A stretch of 64,000 nucleotides of DNA from Microbacterium sp. zg-Y818 (GCF_030246905.1 NZ_CP126741.1:1550001-1614000); one strand, 5' to 3'; shown: positions 34,647-45,281, counted from the first letter of the stretch. Notes: a model not told the origin generated them from the sequence alone. Made by a program: numbers and translations.

Positions 34647-36161
34647 TCAGGCCGTGCGCTCGACCAGCGCGCCGAGGCGGCGCAGCGTCTCGGCCTTGCC
34701 GAGCAGCTCCATCGATTCGAACAGCGGCGGCGAGATGCGGCGTCCGCTCAGCGCCACGCGCAGTGGACCGTAGGCGACGCGGGGCTTGAGTCCCAGCCCT
34801 TCGATGAGCGCCGCGGCCAGCGCCTCCTGCACGGCGGCCGCCGTGAAGGACTGCTCGGCAACGAGTTCCAGCGCGGCGACGGATGCCACGAGCACCTCAC
34901 CGGCGTTCGCAGGCAGGGACTTCAGCGCATCGTCCTGGTACTCGATCTCATCGGTGAAGAGGAAGCCCAGGAGCGGCGGGACCTCCCCCAGCAGCTGCAC
35001 GCGCTCCTGCACGAGCGGGGCGGATGCCGCGATCATCTGCTGCTGCTGCGGCGTCGGCGGGTCGGCGATGACACCCGCGTTCACGAGGTAGGGGACGATG
35101 CGGGCTGCGAAGTCCTCGGCATCCAGCATGCGGATGTGGTCGCCGTTGATCGACTCGGCCTTCTTCTGGTCGAACCGGGCCGGGTTCGGGTTGACGTCGA
35201 CGATGTCGAAGGCGGCGATGAACTCCTCGAGGGAGAACACGTCGCGGTCGTGCGACAGCGACCATCCGAGGAGGGCGAGGTAGTTGAGCAGGCCCTCATG
35301 GATGAAGCCCTTCTCCCGCTGCAGGAAGAGGTCGGCCTTCGGGTCGCGCTTGGAGAGCTTCTTGTTGCCCACCTCGCCCAGCACGAGCGGCATGTGGCCG
35401 AACCGGGGCACGAAGGTGGTGACGCCGGCATCGATCAGCGCGGCGTACAGCGCCAGCTGACGGGCGGTGGAGGGCATGAGATCCTCACCGCGGATGACGT
35501 GGGTGATGCCCATGAGCGCATCGTCGACCGGGTTGGTGAAGGTGTAGAGCGGCTGTCCGCCGGCGCGCACCACGACGAAGTCGGGGAAGGAGCCTGCCGG
35601 GAACGTGACCTCGCCGCGGATGAGGTCGACGTAGGTGACGTCTTCGTCCGGCACGCGCAGGCGCCACGCCGGCTCGCGGCCCTCGGCGCGGAAGGCGGCT
35701 TTCTGCTCGTCGGTGAGGTGGCGGTCGAAGTTGTCGTAGCCGAGCTGCTTGGCGCGGCCGTTGGCTTCGTTGCGGGCGTCGATCTCCTCCGCGGTGGAGT
35801 ACGACTCGTAGACGGCTCCCGCATCGATGAGCTGCTGCAGCACGCCGGCGTAGATGTCGCCGCGCTGGGACTGCCGGTACGGAGCGTGCGGACCGCCCTT
35901 CTCGACCCCCTCGTCCCAGTCGATCTCGAGCCAGGTCAGCGCGTCGACGAGCTGGCGGTAGCTCTCCTCGCTGTCGCGGGCGGCGTCGGTGTCTTCCACG
36001 CGGAAGATCATCTTGCCGCCGGTGTGACGCGCGTAGCCCCAGTTGTAGAGGGCGGTGCGCACCATGCCGACGTGCGGAAGACCCGTCGGCGAGGGGCAGA
36101 AGCGGACGCGGACGTCGGAGCCGGAGGCGGTCGTGGTCAGGGGGTGCGGTGCAGAGGACAT
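34647..36161 (-). CDS. gltX: Glutamyl-tRNA synthetase
   Basis: Class I aminoacyl-tRNA synthetase of 504 residues. The HIGH motif is [11 protein letters not shown] and the KMSKS-type motif is NKKLSKRD. The Glu-binding segment [10 protein letters not shown] follows the first. A helical anticodon-binding domain forms the C-terminal third. Gln-tRNA may be made by transamidation, as is usual in actinobacteria, but gatCAB is not in the window. It lies next to tRNA-Gln on the same strand. Confidence 0.97.
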   Translation of the reverse strand: MSSAPHPLTTTASGSDVRVRFCPSPTGLPHVGMVRTALYNWGYARHTGGKMIFRVEDTDAARDSEESYRQLVDALTWLEIDWDEGVEKGGPHAPYRQSQRGDIYAGVLQQLIDAGAVYESYSTAEEIDARNEANGRAKQLGYDNFDRHLTDEQKAAFRAEGREPAWRLRVPDEDVTYVDLIRGEVTFPAGSFPDFVVVRAGGQPLYTFTNPVDDALMGITHVIRGEDLMPSTARQLALYAALIDAGVTTFVPRFGHMPLVLGEVGNKKLSKRDPKADLFLQREKGFIHEGLLNYLALLGWSLSHDRDVFSLEEFIAAFDIVDVNPNPARFDQKKAESINGDHIRMLDAEDFAARIVPYLVNAGVIADPPTPQQQQMIAASAPLVQERVQLLGEVPPLLGFLFTDEIEYQDDALKSLPANAGEVLVASVAALELVAEQSFTAAAVQEALAAALIEGLGLKPRVAYGPLRVALSGRRISPPLFESMELLGKAETLRRLGALVERTA

Positions 36162-36242
36162 CCCGCCCAGTCTAGTTCGCGCGGCCCTCCCGAACGGGCG
36201 GCTGCCGAGCCGTTCCGACAGAGGTCCGCCCGGCATCCGGGG

Positions 36243-37475
36243 TCAGCGCCGCGCGTAGGGCGACAGCACGGTGACCGCCGCGACGATCACCAGCGCGACG
36301 AGCGCGAGCCCGCCATAGCCGATCCAGCCCAGCACGACGCCGGCAAGCACGGCGCCGACGGCGGCGGAGAACGTCATGATGGTGTCGCTGCGTCCCTGCC
36401 GGCGCGGTCGCATCGCGGTGAGCGTGCTCTCGGTCAGCAGCGCCGCCCCGCTGACGGTCGCCGCGCTCCAGCCGAGCCCCAGCAGGAACAGCGCCACGAG
36501 GATCGCGACCTGAGACTGCGGGGCGACGGCAGCCGTCACGAGCGAGGCCGCGAGAATGCCCTGCCCGAGGAGGATCGTCGGGATCCGCCCCCAGCGGTCG
36601 GCCAGGATGCCGAAGATCGGCGACAGCCCATACATGCCGAACACGTGCAGGGCGATCGTGACGCCGACGATCGTGGTGACATGCGCGGGATCGAGGTGGG
36701 CGAGGTGCACGGGCGTCATCGCCATGACCGAGGCCATGACGACGTGCGAGCCGGCGACGGCGAAGATCGCGTATCGGGCGGCGAGCGGCCGGTCGGTCTC
36801 GACGATGTGCTCCCGGGCGGCCTCGCCGCTCCGGGCGAGTCGTTGCGCCGTCAGCAGCGGGTCCGGGCGCAGCGCCGTCAGATACAGAATGCACGCCGCG
36901 ACCTGCGCGACGAGCGAGAACGCGTACGAGCCGGTGAGCGGCGGCATCCCGAGCGCCTGCCCGACCACCTCGCCCGGCGTCAGCATGAGCGGCCCGATGA
37001 CACCCCCGACGGTCGTCGCCCACACGACGGTGCCGAGGTCGCGCCCGCGGCGACCGGATGCCGCGAGGTCGGTCGCGGCGAAGCGGGACTGCAGGTTGCC
37101 GGCGTTGCCGGCGCCGATCAGCACGACCCCGGCCAGCAGCAGCGGGAAGGATCGGACTGCGGCGGCGGTGATGACGGTGGCGATACCGACGAGCGCGAGG
37201 AGGTTGCCGAGGGTGAGCGCGACGCGACGCCCACGCCGGCCCGCGAGCCGCGCGAGCGGGATCGCGCAGAGCGCGGCGCCCAGGGTCACCGAGGCTGTCG
37301 CGAGCCCGGAGAGGGAATCGTCGCCGGACAGGTCGGCTGCCAGCAGGGCGCCGAGCGACACCGTCGCCCCGAACGCGATGCCGCCGAGCACCTGCCCGGC
37401 CGCGAGGACGGTGACGGTGCGGCGTTGCAGGCCGGCGACAGCGGCCGGCGTGGTGACAGCGGTGCTGTCAGGCAT
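36243..37475 (-). CDS. Major facilitator superfamily transporter
   Basis: A 410-residue MFS protein with about 12 hydrophobic segments. MFS loop motifs are present in modified form ([17 protein letters not shown] between helices 2 and 3; [16 protein letters not shown] in the second half). The substrate is not evident. The start overlaps the end of the FAH-family gene by 8 bases, so the two are co-translated, which might hint at import or export of a related organic acid. Confidence 0.85.
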   Translation of the reverse strand: MPDSTAVTTPAAVAGLQRRTVTVLAAGQVLGGIAFGATVSLGALLAADLSGDDSLSGLATASVTLGAALCAIPLARLAGRRGRRVALTLGNLLALVGIATVITAAAVRSFPLLLAGVVLIGAGNAGNLQSRFAATDLAASGRRGRDLGTVVWATTVGGVIGPLMLTPGEVVGQALGMPPLTGSYAFSLVAQVAACILYLTALRPDPLLTAQRLARSGEAAREHIVETDRPLAARYAIFAVAGSHVVMASVMAMTPVHLAHLDPAHVTTIVGVTIALHVFGMYGLSPIFGILADRWGRIPTILLGQGILAASLVTAAVAPQSQVAILVALFLLGLGWSAATVSGAALLTESTLTAMRPRRQGRSDTIMTFSAAVGAVLAGVVLGWIGYGGLALVALVIVAAVTVLSPYARR

Positions 37476-38235
37476 CGCGCGCGGTGTTGCGCAACGTCCC
37501 GAGTCCGGTGATCTCGACCTCGACCGTGTCGCCCGCGACGAACGGCCCCACCCCGGCGGGGGTGCCCGTGAGGATCACGTCACCTGGCAGCAGCGTGAAG
37601 GCCGCCGAGGCGTAGGCGATGACGTCGGCCACGGAGTGGACCATGTCGGCGATGGCGCCGTCCTGGCGCACCTCGCCGTTCACCCGCGTGACCACCCGGG
37701 CGTCGCCCGCCGGGTCGAAGTCGGTCTCGATCGCGGGACCCAGCGGGCAGAAGGTGTCGAAGCCCTTGGCCCGTGCCCACTGGCCGTCGGAGCGCTGCAG
37801 GTCGCGCGCGGTGACGTCGTTGGCGATCGTGTATCCGAAGACGTAGTCGAGCGCCTTCTCGGCGGGGACGTTCTTCGCCACCCGCCCGATCACGGCCGCC
37901 AGCTCGCCCTCATAGTCGGTCTGCTGGGACTGCGTGGGGCGCACGATCGTGTCGCCGGGGCCGATGACGGAAGTGTTCGGCTTGAAGAACAGCAGCGGCG
38001 CAGCAGGCGCCTCGCCGCCCATCTCGGCGGCGTGGTCCCGGTAGTTCTTTCCGACGCAGACGATCTTGGACCGCGGGATGACCGGGGCAAGGAGCGTGAC
38101 CTCTCCGAGGGGCACCCGCTGACCGGTCGTCTCGAAGCCGGCGAACAGCGGATCGCCGGCTAGGACGACGAGATCGGTGTCGTCGACGATGCCGAACGAG
38201 ATGACGTCCTGATGACTGAAGCGCGCGATTCTCAC
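37468..38235 (-). CDS. Fumarylacetoacetate hydrolase family protein
   Basis: A 255-residue FAH-fold enzyme (hydrolases, decarboxylases or isomerases of 2-oxo acids). Metal-binding motifs are [11 protein letters not shown] (the conserved ExE region), the [14 protein letters not shown] segment and [24 protein letters not shown] is the C-terminal signature. The start is GTG. It is a single short FAH domain as in YcgM-type acylpyruvate hydrolases. The exact substrate is uncertain. Confidence 0.88.
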   Translation of the reverse strand: MRIARFSHQDVISFGIVDDTDLVVLAGDPLFAGFETTGQRVPLGEVTLLAPVIPRSKIVCVGKNYRDHAAEMGGEAPAAPLLFFKPNTSVIGPGDTIVRPTQSQQTDYEGELAAVIGRVAKNVPAEKALDYVFGYTIANDVTARDLQRSDGQWARAKGFDTFCPLGPAIETDFDPAGDARVVTRVNGEVRQDGAIADMVHSVADVIAYASAAFTLLPGDVILTGTPAGVGPFVAGDTVEVEITGLGTLRNTARDA

Positions 38236-38262
38236 CGCATCACCCTATCGAGCGGGCGCTCA

Positions 38263-39363
38263 TCAGGCATCCAGGCGCACCAGCCAGCCGTGGCGGTCCT
38301 CGGCCCGGCCGTACTGGATGTCGGTCAGCTCCTGACGCAGCGACAGCGCGAGCTCGCCCACGGGCTGCTCGTCGATGAAGTCGGCGCCCTTCAGCCACCC
38401 GATCGGCGCCACCACGGCGGCGGTGCCGCACGCGAACACCTCGACGATGTCACCGGATGCCACGCCCTGGCGCCACTCGTCGATCGAAACGTGCCGCCCC
38501 TCCACCGTGTGACCGCGGTCGGCCGCCAGCTGAAGCAGGGAGTCGCGGGTGATGCCCTCGAGGATCGACGGCGACTGGGGCGTCACGATCGTGCCGTCCT
38601 TGTAGACGAACACGATGTTCATGCCGCCGAGCTCCTCGACGTTTCGGTCCGCGTCGAGGAAGACGACCTGGTCGCAGCCCTCTTCGTGCGCCTGCGCCTG
38701 CGGCAGCAGGCTGGCGGCGTAGTTGCCGCCGGTCTTGGCCGCTCCGGTGCCGCCCTTGCCGGCGCGGGCGTAGTCCTCGCTCAGCCAGATGGACACCGGC
38801 TTCGCGCCGCCCTTGAAGTAGGCGGCCACGGGGCTGGCGATGAGGTAGTACGCCACCTTGTTGGCGGGGCGGACGCCCAGGAACGCCTCCTTGGCGAACA
38901 TGAACGGCCGCAGGTACAGGCTCTGGTCCTCGCCGGAGGGCACCCAGTCGCCGTCGACCGCGATCAGTTCGCGCAGCGACTGAAGGAAGTACTCGACGGG
39001 CAGTTCCGGCAGGGCCAGACGCCGCGCGCTGCGCTGCAGGCGCAGGGCGTTCTGCTCGGGGCGGAACGTGTGGATCGACCCATCGGCGTGACGGTAGGCC
39101 TTGATGCCCTCGAAGACCTCCTGGCCGTAGTGCAGCACGGCCGCGGCGGGGTCCAGCGAGATGGGCCCGTAGGGCTGCACGCGCGGACGGTGCCAGCCGC
39201 CCCGGACCGACCAGCAGATGTCGACCATGTGGTCGGTGAACACGGTGCCGAACGCGGGATCCCGCAGGATCTCCTCGCGCTGGGCGGGCGTCTTGGCCGC
39301 GAGGTTGCGGGTGTGCGCGAACTCGAGGGGCGCGAGTCCGGCGTCGGGGTCGAGAAGGGTCAT
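38263..39363 (-). CDS. ilvE: Branched-chain amino acid aminotransferase
   Basis: Fold-type IV PLP aminotransferase catalysing the last step of Leu, Ile and Val synthesis. The 366 residues contain the PLP Lys in GAAKTGGNYAAS, HYGQEVFEGIKAY near the N-terminal third, EELGGMNIVFV and the CGTAAVVAPI motif. It begins 54 bases after leuB on the same strand. Confidence 0.96.
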   Translation of the reverse strand: MTLLDPDAGLAPLEFAHTRNLAAKTPAQREEILRDPAFGTVFTDHMVDICWSVRGGWHRPRVQPYGPISLDPAAAVLHYGQEVFEGIKAYRHADGSIHTFRPEQNALRLQRSARRLALPELPVEYFLQSLRELIAVDGDWVPSGEDQSLYLRPFMFAKEAFLGVRPANKVAYYLIASPVAAYFKGGAKPVSIWLSEDYARAGKGGTGAAKTGGNYAASLLPQAQAHEEGCDQVVFLDADRNVEELGGMNIVFVYKDGTIVTPQSPSILEGITRDSLLQLAADRGHTVEGRHVSIDEWRQGVASGDIVEVFACGTAAVVAPIGWLKGADFIDEQPVGELALSLRQELTDIQYGRAEDRHGWLVRLDA

Positions 39364-39417
39364 GTCAGTCCTGTCGCGTGGGGCGCCTGCGGCGCCGATG
39401 TCAGCGTACGCCCGCAG

Positions 39418-40467
39418 TCAGGCGAGACGGGCGGCGATCGCGTCGCCGATCTGCGCCGTGGTGCGGGCGCTGCCGTCCCGTGCCGCGATGTCGTCCTCGG
39501 CCGCGCGGGTGACGCGCTGCGCTTCGTCCGTGAGCCCGAGGTGATCGAGCAGGAGGGCGACGGAGAGGATCGCGGCCGTGGGATCGGCCTTCTGCTGTCC
39601 TGCGATGTCCGGCGCCGAGCCGTGCACGGGCTCGAACATCGAGGGGAAGGCGCCGCCGGGGTTGATGTTCCCCGAAGCCGCCAAGCCGATGCCGCCGGTG
39701 ACGGCGCCGGCCAAGTCGGTGAGGATGTCACCGAAGAGGTTGTCGGTGACGATCACGTCGAAGCGATCCGGGTTCGTGACCAGGAAGATCGTCGCCGCGT
39801 CGACGTGCAGATAGTCTACGGCGACATCGGGGTGGTCCGCGGCGACGGCATCGACGATGCGTTTCCACATGCCGCCGGCGTGCACCAGCACGTTGGTCTT
39901 GTGCACGAGGGTGAGCTTCTTGCGCCGGCGCTCAGCCAGGTCGAAGGCGTAGCGGACGACCCGTTCCACGCCATAGGCGGTGTTGACGCTCGTCTCGTTG
40001 GCCACTTCGTGCGGGGTGCCGGTGCGGATCGACCCGCCGTTGCCCACGTACGGTCCTTCGGTCCCCTCGCGCACGACCACGAAGTCGATGTCGCCGGGGT
40101 GTGTCAGTGGGCCGGCGGCCCCGGGGTAGAGCTTGGAGGGACGCAGGTTCACGTAGTGGTCCAGCGCGAAGCGCAGCTTCAGCAGCAGGCCGCGCTCGAT
40201 GTTGGCGTCCTTCAGCCGCGGGTCGCCGGGCACTCCCCCGACGGCGCCCAGAAGGATCGCGTCGTGCCCCGCGACAGCGGCGAGGTCGTCGTCGGTGAGG
40301 GTGTCGCCGGTCTCGAGGTACCGACCGGCCCCAAGCGAGAAGCGGGTCGATTCGAACGTCACCTCGGAGCCCGCCGTCGCTGCCGCGAGCACCTTCTCGG
40401 CCTCGGCGATGACCTCCGGCCCGATGCCGTCACCGGGGATGACGGCGAGCTTGACGACGCGCGACAT
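39418..40467 (-). CDS. leuB: 3-isopropylmalate dehydrogenase
   Basis: NAD-dependent oxidative decarboxylase of leucine synthesis, 349 residues. Features are the start [18 protein letters not shown], the substrate loop with [38 protein letters not shown] with metal-binding Asp residues, and the NAD motif [13 protein letters not shown]. ilvE follows on the same strand, giving a small leuB-ilvE unit. Confidence 0.97.
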   Translation of the reverse strand: MSRVVKLAVIPGDGIGPEVIAEAEKVLAAATAGSEVTFESTRFSLGAGRYLETGDTLTDDDLAAVAGHDAILLGAVGGVPGDPRLKDANIERGLLLKLRFALDHYVNLRPSKLYPGAAGPLTHPGDIDFVVVREGTEGPYVGNGGSIRTGTPHEVANETSVNTAYGVERVVRYAFDLAERRRKKLTLVHKTNVLVHAGGMWKRIVDAVAADHPDVAVDYLHVDAATIFLVTNPDRFDVIVTDNLFGDILTDLAGAVTGGIGLAASGNINPGGAFPSMFEPVHGSAPDIAGQQKADPTAAILSVALLLDHLGLTDEAQRVTRAAEDDIAARDGSARTTAQIGDAIAARLA

Positions 40468-40497
40468 GACACTCCTTGATGTGGGCCGCGCCCCAGC

Positions 40498-42054
40498 TCA
40501 GTCGGCGACCTGTTCGGGCGCGGCGCGGGATGATCCCAGGGTAGTGGCCGCGATGACCGCTGCGACGACGACGAGCCCGGCGCCGATGAGCGCGGTGACA
40601 CCGACCCCCGCGTCGAACGCGTGGGCGGCGCTGGAGTTTAGGGCCTCGGCCACCGCGGGATCCAGCCCGCGCGCAGCGGTCATGGCGCCGGCGAGAGTCT
40701 CGCGCGCCGCGTCGGCCGCGGCGGCCGGGAGCCCCTCGGGGACCACGATCCCGCTTCGGTACATCGCGGTGAGGATGCCGCCGAGCACGGCGGTGCCCAG
40801 CACCGCTCCGAGCTCGTACGCCGTCTCGGACACCGCGCTCGCGGCGCCCGCCTTCGCCGGCGGGACGCTGGCGAGGATGAGGTCGTTCGAGACCGTCTCG
40901 GCCGCCCCGATGCCAATGCCGAGAAGGACGAACGCGAGGACGAGCGGCAGCAGCGCGTCGGGATCGGCGGTGAGGGCGACGGTGACGTAGCCCGCCACCG
41001 AGAACAGCAGCGCGACACTCACCACGATGCGGGGGTCCGCCCGCTTGGCGATCGGCACGATCAGCAGCCCGGCGGCGATCATGGCGGCCATGCCGGGCAC
41101 CAGGGCGAGCCCGGCATCCATCGGAGACAGCCCCACGATGAGCTGCAGATGCTGCGAGATGAAGAAGAGGAAGCCGACGAGGGCCACAACGCTCAGCAGG
41201 TTGACCAGCAGCGCGCCGCTGAACGTGCCACGCGAGAACAGCCGCATGTCGAGCATCGGCGACGATGACCGAAGCTGGCGGCGCACGAACAGCGCGCCGA
41301 AGGTGACGCCCGCGATCAGCAGCACGAGCGGCAGCGCACCCGGGCCGTGCACGGCGAACTCCTTGATCGCGTAGACGATGGGCACCATGGTCGCCAGCGA
41401 CAGCAGGATGCTGAGCGGGTCGATGCGCCCGGGCCGGGGGTCGCGACTCTCCGGCACGAGCAGCGGGGCGAGCACGAGCAGCGGAACGAGCACCGGCACC
41501 GACATGAGGAAGACCGAGCCCCACGGGAAGTGCTCGAGCAGCAGGCCGCCGACGATGGGGCCGAGCGCCGCGCCGGCGGAGAACATCGACGCCCACACGG
41601 CGATCGCGAAGCGCCGCTGGTTGCGATCGGTGAAGATGCTGCGCAGCAGCGAGAGCGTCGACGGCATGAGCATGGCGCCGAACACTCCCATGCCGGCGCG
41701 TGCGGCGATCAGCAGCACGGCCGTCGGGGCGAAGGCAGCAGCGACCGACACCGCGGCGAATCCGGTGGCGCCGATCAGCAGCATCCGTCGGCGCCCGAAG
41801 CGGTCGCCGAGGGTTCCCATCGTCACCAAGAGGCCGGCGAGGACCAGCGGATAGGCGTCGATGATCCATAGCTGCTCGGCGCTCGTCGGCGCGAGGTCGC
41901 GGGCGATGTCGGGCAGCGCGAAGCTCAGCACCGTGTTGTCCACGGAGACGAGCAGCACCGGCAGCATCAGCACGACCAGCGCCGCCCAGCCGCGCCAGCC
42001 GACGCGTCTGCCCTGGCTGTCGGCGAGGCGGATCTCTTCTGTCAGCGTCATCAT
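40498..42054 (-). CDS. DHA2-family multidrug MFS exporter
   Basis: A 518-residue, 14-helix MFS protein of the EmrB/QacA group. Motifs are LDNTVL-like SVDNTVLSFALPDIARDL in helix 1, GTLGDRFGRRRMLLIG between helices 2 and 3, and RAGMGVFGAMLMPSTLSLL in helix 4. It is divergent from a TetR regulator, and an inverted repeat lies in the shared promoter, the usual layout for a drug-induced exporter. Two consecutive ATG codons can start it. Confidence 0.9.
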   Translation of the reverse strand: MMTLTEEIRLADSQGRRVGWRGWAALVVLMLPVLLVSVDNTVLSFALPDIARDLAPTSAEQLWIIDAYPLVLAGLLVTMGTLGDRFGRRRMLLIGATGFAAVSVAAAFAPTAVLLIAARAGMGVFGAMLMPSTLSLLRSIFTDRNQRRFAIAVWASMFSAGAALGPIVGGLLLEHFPWGSVFLMSVPVLVPLLVLAPLLVPESRDPRPGRIDPLSILLSLATMVPIVYAIKEFAVHGPGALPLVLLIAGVTFGALFVRRQLRSSSPMLDMRLFSRGTFSGALLVNLLSVVALVGFLFFISQHLQLIVGLSPMDAGLALVPGMAAMIAAGLLIVPIAKRADPRIVVSVALLFSVAGYVTVALTADPDALLPLVLAFVLLGIGIGAAETVSNDLILASVPPAKAGAASAVSETAYELGAVLGTAVLGGILTAMYRSGIVVPEGLPAAAADAARETLAGAMTAARGLDPAVAEALNSSAAHAFDAGVGVTALIGAGLVVVAAVIAATTLGSSRAAPEQVAD

Positions 42055-42061
42055 GATTGTT

Positions 42062-42077
42062 TACCGTCCAGCCGGTA
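42062..42077. promoter_or_regulatory. Putative TetR operator between exporter and regulator
   Basis: TACCG-TCCAGC-CGGTA, perfect 5-bp arms with 6-base spacing, just before the exporter start. It overlaps the TATAGT -10 element (42076-42081) predicted for the regulator, so binding would repress both directions. Confidence 0.55.
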
Positions 42078-42087
42078 TAGTAACAGG

Positions 42088-42123
42088 ATGACCAACCCGC
42101 CGTCGATACGATCTTGCGCATGA
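42088..42123 (+). CDS. Candidate leaderless 11-codon ORF coupled to tetR
   Basis: ATG at 42088 lies 6 bases after the TATAGT -10 box, at the predicted transcription start, so the transcript would begin at or next to this start codon. It encodes MTNPPSIRSCA and its TGA overlaps the tetR ATG (ATGA). tetR lacks a ribosome binding site, so this mini-ORF could deliver ribosomes to it. Confidence 0.35.
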   Translation: MTNPPSIRSCA

Positions 42124-42671
42124 GTCGTCCCCCGCTTGCCCGCGAGAAGGTGCTCGACGCTTTCGAGGCGATTCTGATCGATGAGGGTGAGCGTCCCGCC
42201 ACGATCGAGGCGACCGCCCAGGCCGCCGGGGTCTCCAAAGGCGGGCTGCTCTATCACTTCGGCACCAAGGAGGCGCTGGAGACGGCGCTTCTCGAGCGGC
42301 TGCGCGCGCTCGTCGACGCCGACGTCGCCGCCATGGCGGCCGCCCCCGACGGGCCGGTGGCGTACTTCCTGCGCTCGTCGGCCATGGACAACGATCCGCT
42401 CGACCGCGCCCTGCTCGCGGCATCGCGGCTGGCCCAGGGCGGCAATGCGACCGCGGGCGACGCGCTTCGCACCATCCGCGACGACTGGGCGACGGTGCTG
42501 CGTCCGCACGTGCGCGACGAGACGGCGCTGGACCTCGTGATGCTCGTCAGCGACGGGCTCTACTTCAACAACGCCCTCGCCGGCGGCTCCGTGCCGGGTC
42601 CGTTGCCCCGCGGCGCCGCGATGGACGCGCTCATCGCGCTGGTCGAAGAGGCGACGCTCAGGACTCGGTGA
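42120..42671 (+). CDS. TetR-family transcriptional regulator
   Basis: A 183-residue repressor. The N-terminal helix-turn-helix has ATIEATAQAAGVSKGGLLYHFGTKEALETAL (about 22-52), strongly TetR-like. The C-terminal ligand domain matches the TetR_C group seen beside DHA2 exporters. It probably represses the divergent exporter and itself. The 3' end overlaps the convergent serA gene by 14 bases. An upstream in-frame TTG at 42114 is less likely. Confidence 0.9.
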   Translation: MSRPPLAREKVLDAFEAILIDEGERPATIEATAQAAGVSKGGLLYHFGTKEALETALLERLRALVDADVAAMAAAPDGPVAYFLRSSAMDNDPLDRALLAASRLAQGGNATAGDALRTIRDDWATVLRPHVRDETALDLVMLVSDGLYFNNALAGGSVPGPLPRGAAMDALIALVEEATLRTR

Positions 42672-44262
42672 TCTCGATCTGACGGAACAGATCGGCGTGG
42701 ATCGCCGAGCCGACGGCGTCGAGCACCTCGTCGGCCACCGGCGAATCGACCGTCAGCACCGACAGCGCCTGGCCGCCGGCCGTACGCCGGGCGATCTGCA
42801 TGCCGGCGATGTTGATGCCGGCCTCGCCGAACTTCTGGCCGTACACCGCGACGATGCCGGGCCGGTCGGTGTAGAGCATGACGACGTGGTGACGCTCGAT
42901 GGGCAGCTCCACCGCGTAGTCGTTGATGCCGACCAGCTTCTCGATCTGCTTCGTGCCGGTGAGAGTGCCGGAGACCGAAAGCTGCGAGCCGTCCGAAAGC
43001 GCGCCGCGCAGCGTGATGACGTTGCGGTACTCGTCGGACTGGTCGTCGACGATCAGACGGGCCTCGACGCCACGCTGCTCAGCCAGCAGCGGCGCGTTCA
43101 CGTACGACACGCTCTCGCTCACGATGTTGGTGAACACTCCCTTGAGCGCCGCGAGCTTCAGGACGCTGACGTCGTACTGGCTGAGTTCGCCGTGCACCTC
43201 GACGTCGAGGCTCGTCAACGGAGAGTGGGCCAGGGCGCTGAAGATCTGACCGAGCTTCTCGACCAGCGGGATGCCAGGGCGGACGTACGGATCGATGACG
43301 CCGCCGGCGACGTTGACCGCGTCGGGCACCAGCTCACCGCCGAGGGCGAGGCGCACGGACTTCGCGACCGAGACACCGGCCTTCTCCTGTGCCTCGTCGG
43401 TCGATGCGCCCAGGTGCGGCGTGACGACAACGTTCGGCAGGTCCAGCAGGCGGCGCGCGGTCCCGCCCTCTGCGGGCGGCTCCGAGGTGAAGACGTCGAG
43501 GCCCGCGCCGGCGATCTCGCCGGTCGTCAGGGCTGTGTACAGTGCCTCTTCGTCGATGAGTCCGCCGCGTGCCACGTTCACGATGTAGGCGGTGGGCTTC
43601 ATGAGGCGGAACTGCTCGGTGGAGATCATGCCGCTCGTCTCGGCGGTCTTCGGCATGTGGATGCTGATGAAGTCGGACTGCTGCAGCAGGTCGTCCAGCG
43701 GCAGCAGCTGCACCCCGAGGTGCTGTGCACGGGCGCTCGTGACGTACGGGTCATAGGCGACGACGTTCATGCCGAACGCCTGCAGCCGCGCCGCGATGAG
43801 CGCGCCGATGCGGCCGAGCCCGATGATGCCCACGGTCTTCTCGAACAGCTCGACACCGGTGTACGCGCTGCGCTTCCACTGGCCCGCCGCGAGCGAGGCG
43901 TGTGCGGCGGGGATGCGGCGCGCCAGGCTCAGGATGTGGCCGATGGTGAGCTCGGCTGCGGAGATGATGTTCGACGTGGGGGCGTTGACGACCATCACCC
44001 CGGCGGTTGTCGCCGCCTTGATGTCGACGTTGTCGAGACCTACTCCCGCGCGGGCGATCACCTGCAGCGACGGGGCGGCGGCGATGGCCTCGGCATCCAT
44101 CTTGGTCGCCGAGCGGATGAGCACGGCGTGCGCGTCGGCGAGGGCGGGGAGCAGGGCTGCGCGGTCGGCGCCGTCGACGTATCGCACATCGAAGTCGGGC
44201 CCGAGGGCGTCGATCGTGGCGGGAGAGAGTTCTTCGGCGATGAGCACGACGGGCTGAGGCAC
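42658..44262 (-). CDS. serA: D-3-phosphoglycerate dehydrogenase
   Basis: First enzyme of serine synthesis, 534 residues, long form. NAD-binding GLGRIGALIAARL follows the substrate domain. Catalytic residues are in NVARGGLIDEEAL (Arg), the Glu region before GGTARRL, and PHLGAST (His). The C terminus carries an intervening ASB domain and an ACT domain (VVMLYTDRPGIVAVYGQ), so serine feedback is likely. GTG at 44262 has GAAGGA upstream and is preferred to an earlier start. Confidence 0.96.
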   Translation of the reverse strand: MPQPVVLIAEELSPATIDALGPDFDVRYVDGADRAALLPALADAHAVLIRSATKMDAEAIAAAPSLQVIARAGVGLDNVDIKAATTAGVMVVNAPTSNIISAAELTIGHILSLARRIPAAHASLAAGQWKRSAYTGVELFEKTVGIIGLGRIGALIAARLQAFGMNVVAYDPYVTSARAQHLGVQLLPLDDLLQQSDFISIHMPKTAETSGMISTEQFRLMKPTAYIVNVARGGLIDEEALYTALTTGEIAGAGLDVFTSEPPAEGGTARRLLDLPNVVVTPHLGASTDEAQEKAGVSVAKSVRLALGGELVPDAVNVAGGVIDPYVRPGIPLVEKLGQIFSALAHSPLTSLDVEVHGELSQYDVSVLKLAALKGVFTNIVSESVSYVNAPLLAEQRGVEARLIVDDQSDEYRNVITLRGALSDGSQLSVSGTLTGTKQIEKLVGINDYAVELPIERHHVVMLYTDRPGIVAVYGQKFGEAGINIAGMQIARRTAGGQALSVLTVDSPVADEVLDAVGSAIHADLFRQIEITES

Positions 44263-44398
44263 GCTGGATCCTTCGGGGCGGCAGCGCACGCGATCGCGTG
44301 CACCGCGACTGAGGGGAAGCCCGCCACAGCAGGTGGACGGGGCGCGTTCAGCCTATCGCGAGCGCATCGGCGCTCCTGACAGTGTGACGCGGCAGGAC

Positions 44399-44749
44399 TC
44401 AGGCGCCGTAGAGCGAGGGCGCTGCCGCGGCGTATGCGAGCACGTCGAGCCAGAACGCCGCCACGAACGCCAGCCCGGTCAGCATGACGGCCACGAACGG
44501 CAGCGCGCGGCGGCGCCAGCCGATCGCGAAGGCGATCGCGAAGACGGCGGGCGGGAAGATCACCGGCAGGAGCAGCACGAACCAGCCGTAGCCGGTGAGA
44601 CCCTCCACTCCCCCGGCCTGCTGGAGAAGGAACCCCAGAGCCGTCCAGAACACGAAGGCGTAGAGCAGCAGGAAGGCACCGGCGACCACCGCGATCAGCC
44701 ATGTCGGCAGCGCCGTGCGCCGGGGGCCGGCGGCCGCGGCGGCGGTCAC
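44399..44749 (-). CDS. Hypothetical membrane protein (116 aa)
   Basis: A small protein with about three hydrophobic segments (LIAVVAGAFLLLYAFVFWTAL; WFVLLLPVIFPPAVFAIAFAI; FVAVMLTGLAFVAAFWLDVLAY) and no recognised family. The GTG start overlaps the stop of the upstream gene (GTGA), so the two small membrane proteins are made together and may form a complex. Nothing in the sequence suggests a substrate. Confidence 0.7.
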   Translation of the reverse strand: MTAAAAAGPRRTALPTWLIAVVAGAFLLLYAFVFWTALGFLLQQAGGVEGLTGYGWFVLLLPVIFPPAVFAIAFAIGWRRRALPFVAVMLTGLAFVAAFWLDVLAYAAAAPSLYGA

Positions 44750-45234
44750 AGCGTCACCCCGGCGAGGACGAAGGGCCACGGCACCAGCAGCACCGCTCCC
44801 GCGGCGAGCAGGGACAGGCGCACCCAGGTGCGCGACGACCGCGTGAGCAGGAACACCGTGGCGAACCAGATCGGCGGAGCCAGCACCGCCATCCACATCG
44901 TCACCTGGAAGGCGACGGGGTCGAGGAACAGCTGGGCGATCAGCTGCAGTCGCGCCGCGCCGAGCAGCCAGCCGAGCGACAGCAGCAGGTACACGCCCGC
45001 GAACACCCCGACGCCCACGAGGGCGGCGTTGCTCATGCCGGGTGCCGGAGCAGCGCCATCGACGAGGGGCTCGTCGCTTGCGGCATCCGCACCGTCAGAC
45101 CCTTCGAGCCTCTCGCTTCCGCGACCGACGGCGCGGTAGCCCTCGGGCAGGGAGGCCGCTGCGGCCGGATTCACGGCGAGGGTGGGATCGTCGTCCCCCT
45201 CCCACGCGAGCGCGTCGTCGTCGGGTCGGGCCAT
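44746..45234 (-). CDS. Hypothetical membrane protein (162 aa)
   Basis: An acidic N-terminal cytosolic region (MARPDDDALAWEGDDDPTL) is followed by three or four membrane segments (about 75-160). No family is recognised. The ATG at 45234 fits the onset of the acidic region; the open frame upstream lacks protein-like composition. It is coupled by 4 bases to the membrane protein at 44399-44749. Confidence 0.65.
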   Translation of the reverse strand: MARPDDDALAWEGDDDPTLAVNPAAAASLPEGYRAVGRGSERLEGSDGADAASDEPLVDGAAPAPGMSNAALVGVGVFAGVYLLLSLGWLLGAARLQLIAQLFLDPVAFQVTMWMAVLAPPIWFATVFLLTRSSRTWVRLSLLAAGAVLLVPWPFVLAGVTL

Positions 45235-45281
45235 GCCCCCAGGGTAGCCCGTGACCGGGCCCATCGAAGGAGGCCGCACCT

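Noticed and set aside
34227..37511. 1094-codon plus-strand frame across tRNA-Gln, gltX and the MFS gene
   Set aside because: It runs through a tRNA gene and a terminator and is opposite well-supported genes.
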